DNA of 24,141 nt, taken from positions 1-24,141 of the forward strand of contig CAZSLV010000022.1 of assembly GCA_964607545.1 (NCBI GenBank). The letters run 5' to 3'. The position numbers were made by a program, and so were the translations under genes. The notes beneath the pieces were generated by a model. The model was given only the letters and a program-made list of their open reading frames with translations, had not been told where the DNA came from and did not search any database. Position 1 is the stretch's first letter, and each line of letters starts with the position of its first letter. Of the stretch, positions 23,836 through 24,141 are shown in pieces. Origin of the DNA: Gudongella sp964607545. Its GTDB lineage: Bacteria > Bacillota > Clostridia > Tissierellales > Tissierellaceae.

Positions 23836-24141
23836 TCACCTATAAAATCCTTTTCTCAATACTTTTACATACTTATCTACTTCATCAGCCATTTCATCAA
23901 AATTTAAGCTTTCCCCAATCTTTGTCTTTTTAAGATATTCTTCCCCCATCTTTTCAAAAGTCCATATTAAAATATTCATAACTTCCTTTATCTCTAGATC
24001 TTGTCTAAAAAGTGAAAAATCAATATTTTTATAATAAATTTTTTCAAATATATTTGGAAGGTATTCTTCATAAATTTCCTTTAATTCTTCTATAGATTTT
24101 TCACTAGTAATTCGTTTTGAAAAACCTAAGAGGTGGGGATA
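23836..24141 (-). CDS. C-terminal part of a TetR/AcrR-type regulator (start lies beyond the window)
   Basis: An open frame runs from the right edge to a TGA at 23836-23838, giving 101 residues. It begins YPHLLGFSKRITSEKSIEEL, contains ILIWTFEKMGEEYLKK and ends YVKVLRKGFYR. This all-helical acidic/basic pattern and the short aromatic end resemble the ligand-binding half of TetR-family regulators; the DNA-binding half would be outside the window. Its position just before an ABC exporter fits a local repressor of that operon. The family call rests on overall resemblance and context rather than an invariant motif. Confidence 0.6.
   Translation of the reverse strand, partial: YPHLLGFSKRITSEKSIEELKEIYEEYLPNIFEKIYYKNIDFSLFRQDLEIKEVMNILIWTFEKMGEEYLKKTKIGESLNFDEMADEVDKYVKVLRKGFYR

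Overview
The window is AT-rich DNA from a low-GC, Gram-positive-type anaerobe. Evidence: AGGAGG-like ribosome binding sites before almost every gene, several TTG/GTG starts, and a CggR-led glycolytic operon beside rpoN. A K+-dependent membrane pyrophosphatase and Clostridia/Tissierellia-like protein sequences agree. The genus is not determined. Every supported gene lies on the minus strand, so transcription runs from high to low coordinates. No gene-free stretch exceeds about 120 bases. I saw no tRNA, rRNA, CRISPR array, insertion sequence or phage gene.

Layout in transcription order: (1) 24141-20620, an exporter operon: the C-terminal part of a TetR-type regulator, an ABC ATPase, two ABC-2 permeases and a 65-residue membrane protein. 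(2) rpoN (sigma-54), with its own promoter. (3) 19137-12014, the glycolytic operon cggR-gap-pgk-tpiA-gpmI-eno. It has a promoter and a CggR-like operator in front and a strong hairpin at the end, and it covers the steps from triose phosphates to phosphoenolpyruvate. (4) 12090-8822, zinc uptake genes znuA-znuC-znuB and a Fur-family regulator (probably Zur). A strong promoter starts within a few bases of the eno stop codon and overlaps a large palindrome. (5) 8784-6430, secG and the proton- or sodium-pumping pyrophosphatase hppA, with promoter and terminator. (6) 6411-2803, a self-contained three-gene envelope unit: alpha/beta hydrolase, membrane-anchored MurF-like ligase, divergent D-Ala-D-Ala ligase homologue. 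(7) 2800-68, rnr and smpB (RNA decay and ribosome rescue), ending in a perfect 12-bp hairpin.

The window has one scaffold gap of 100 Ns (11401-11500), inside the His/Asp/Glu-rich loop of znuA. The 55 bases on its left are identical to the 55 bases on its right. Collapsing them restores an uninterrupted 333-residue ZnuA, so the gap and the apparent gene split are almost certainly assembly artefacts.

Most of the window is well-known core metabolism. The parts most worth attention are the three-gene envelope cassette, the palindrome and promoter between eno and znuA, the CggR-like operator, and a GAPDH that lacks the usual NAD-selecting residues.
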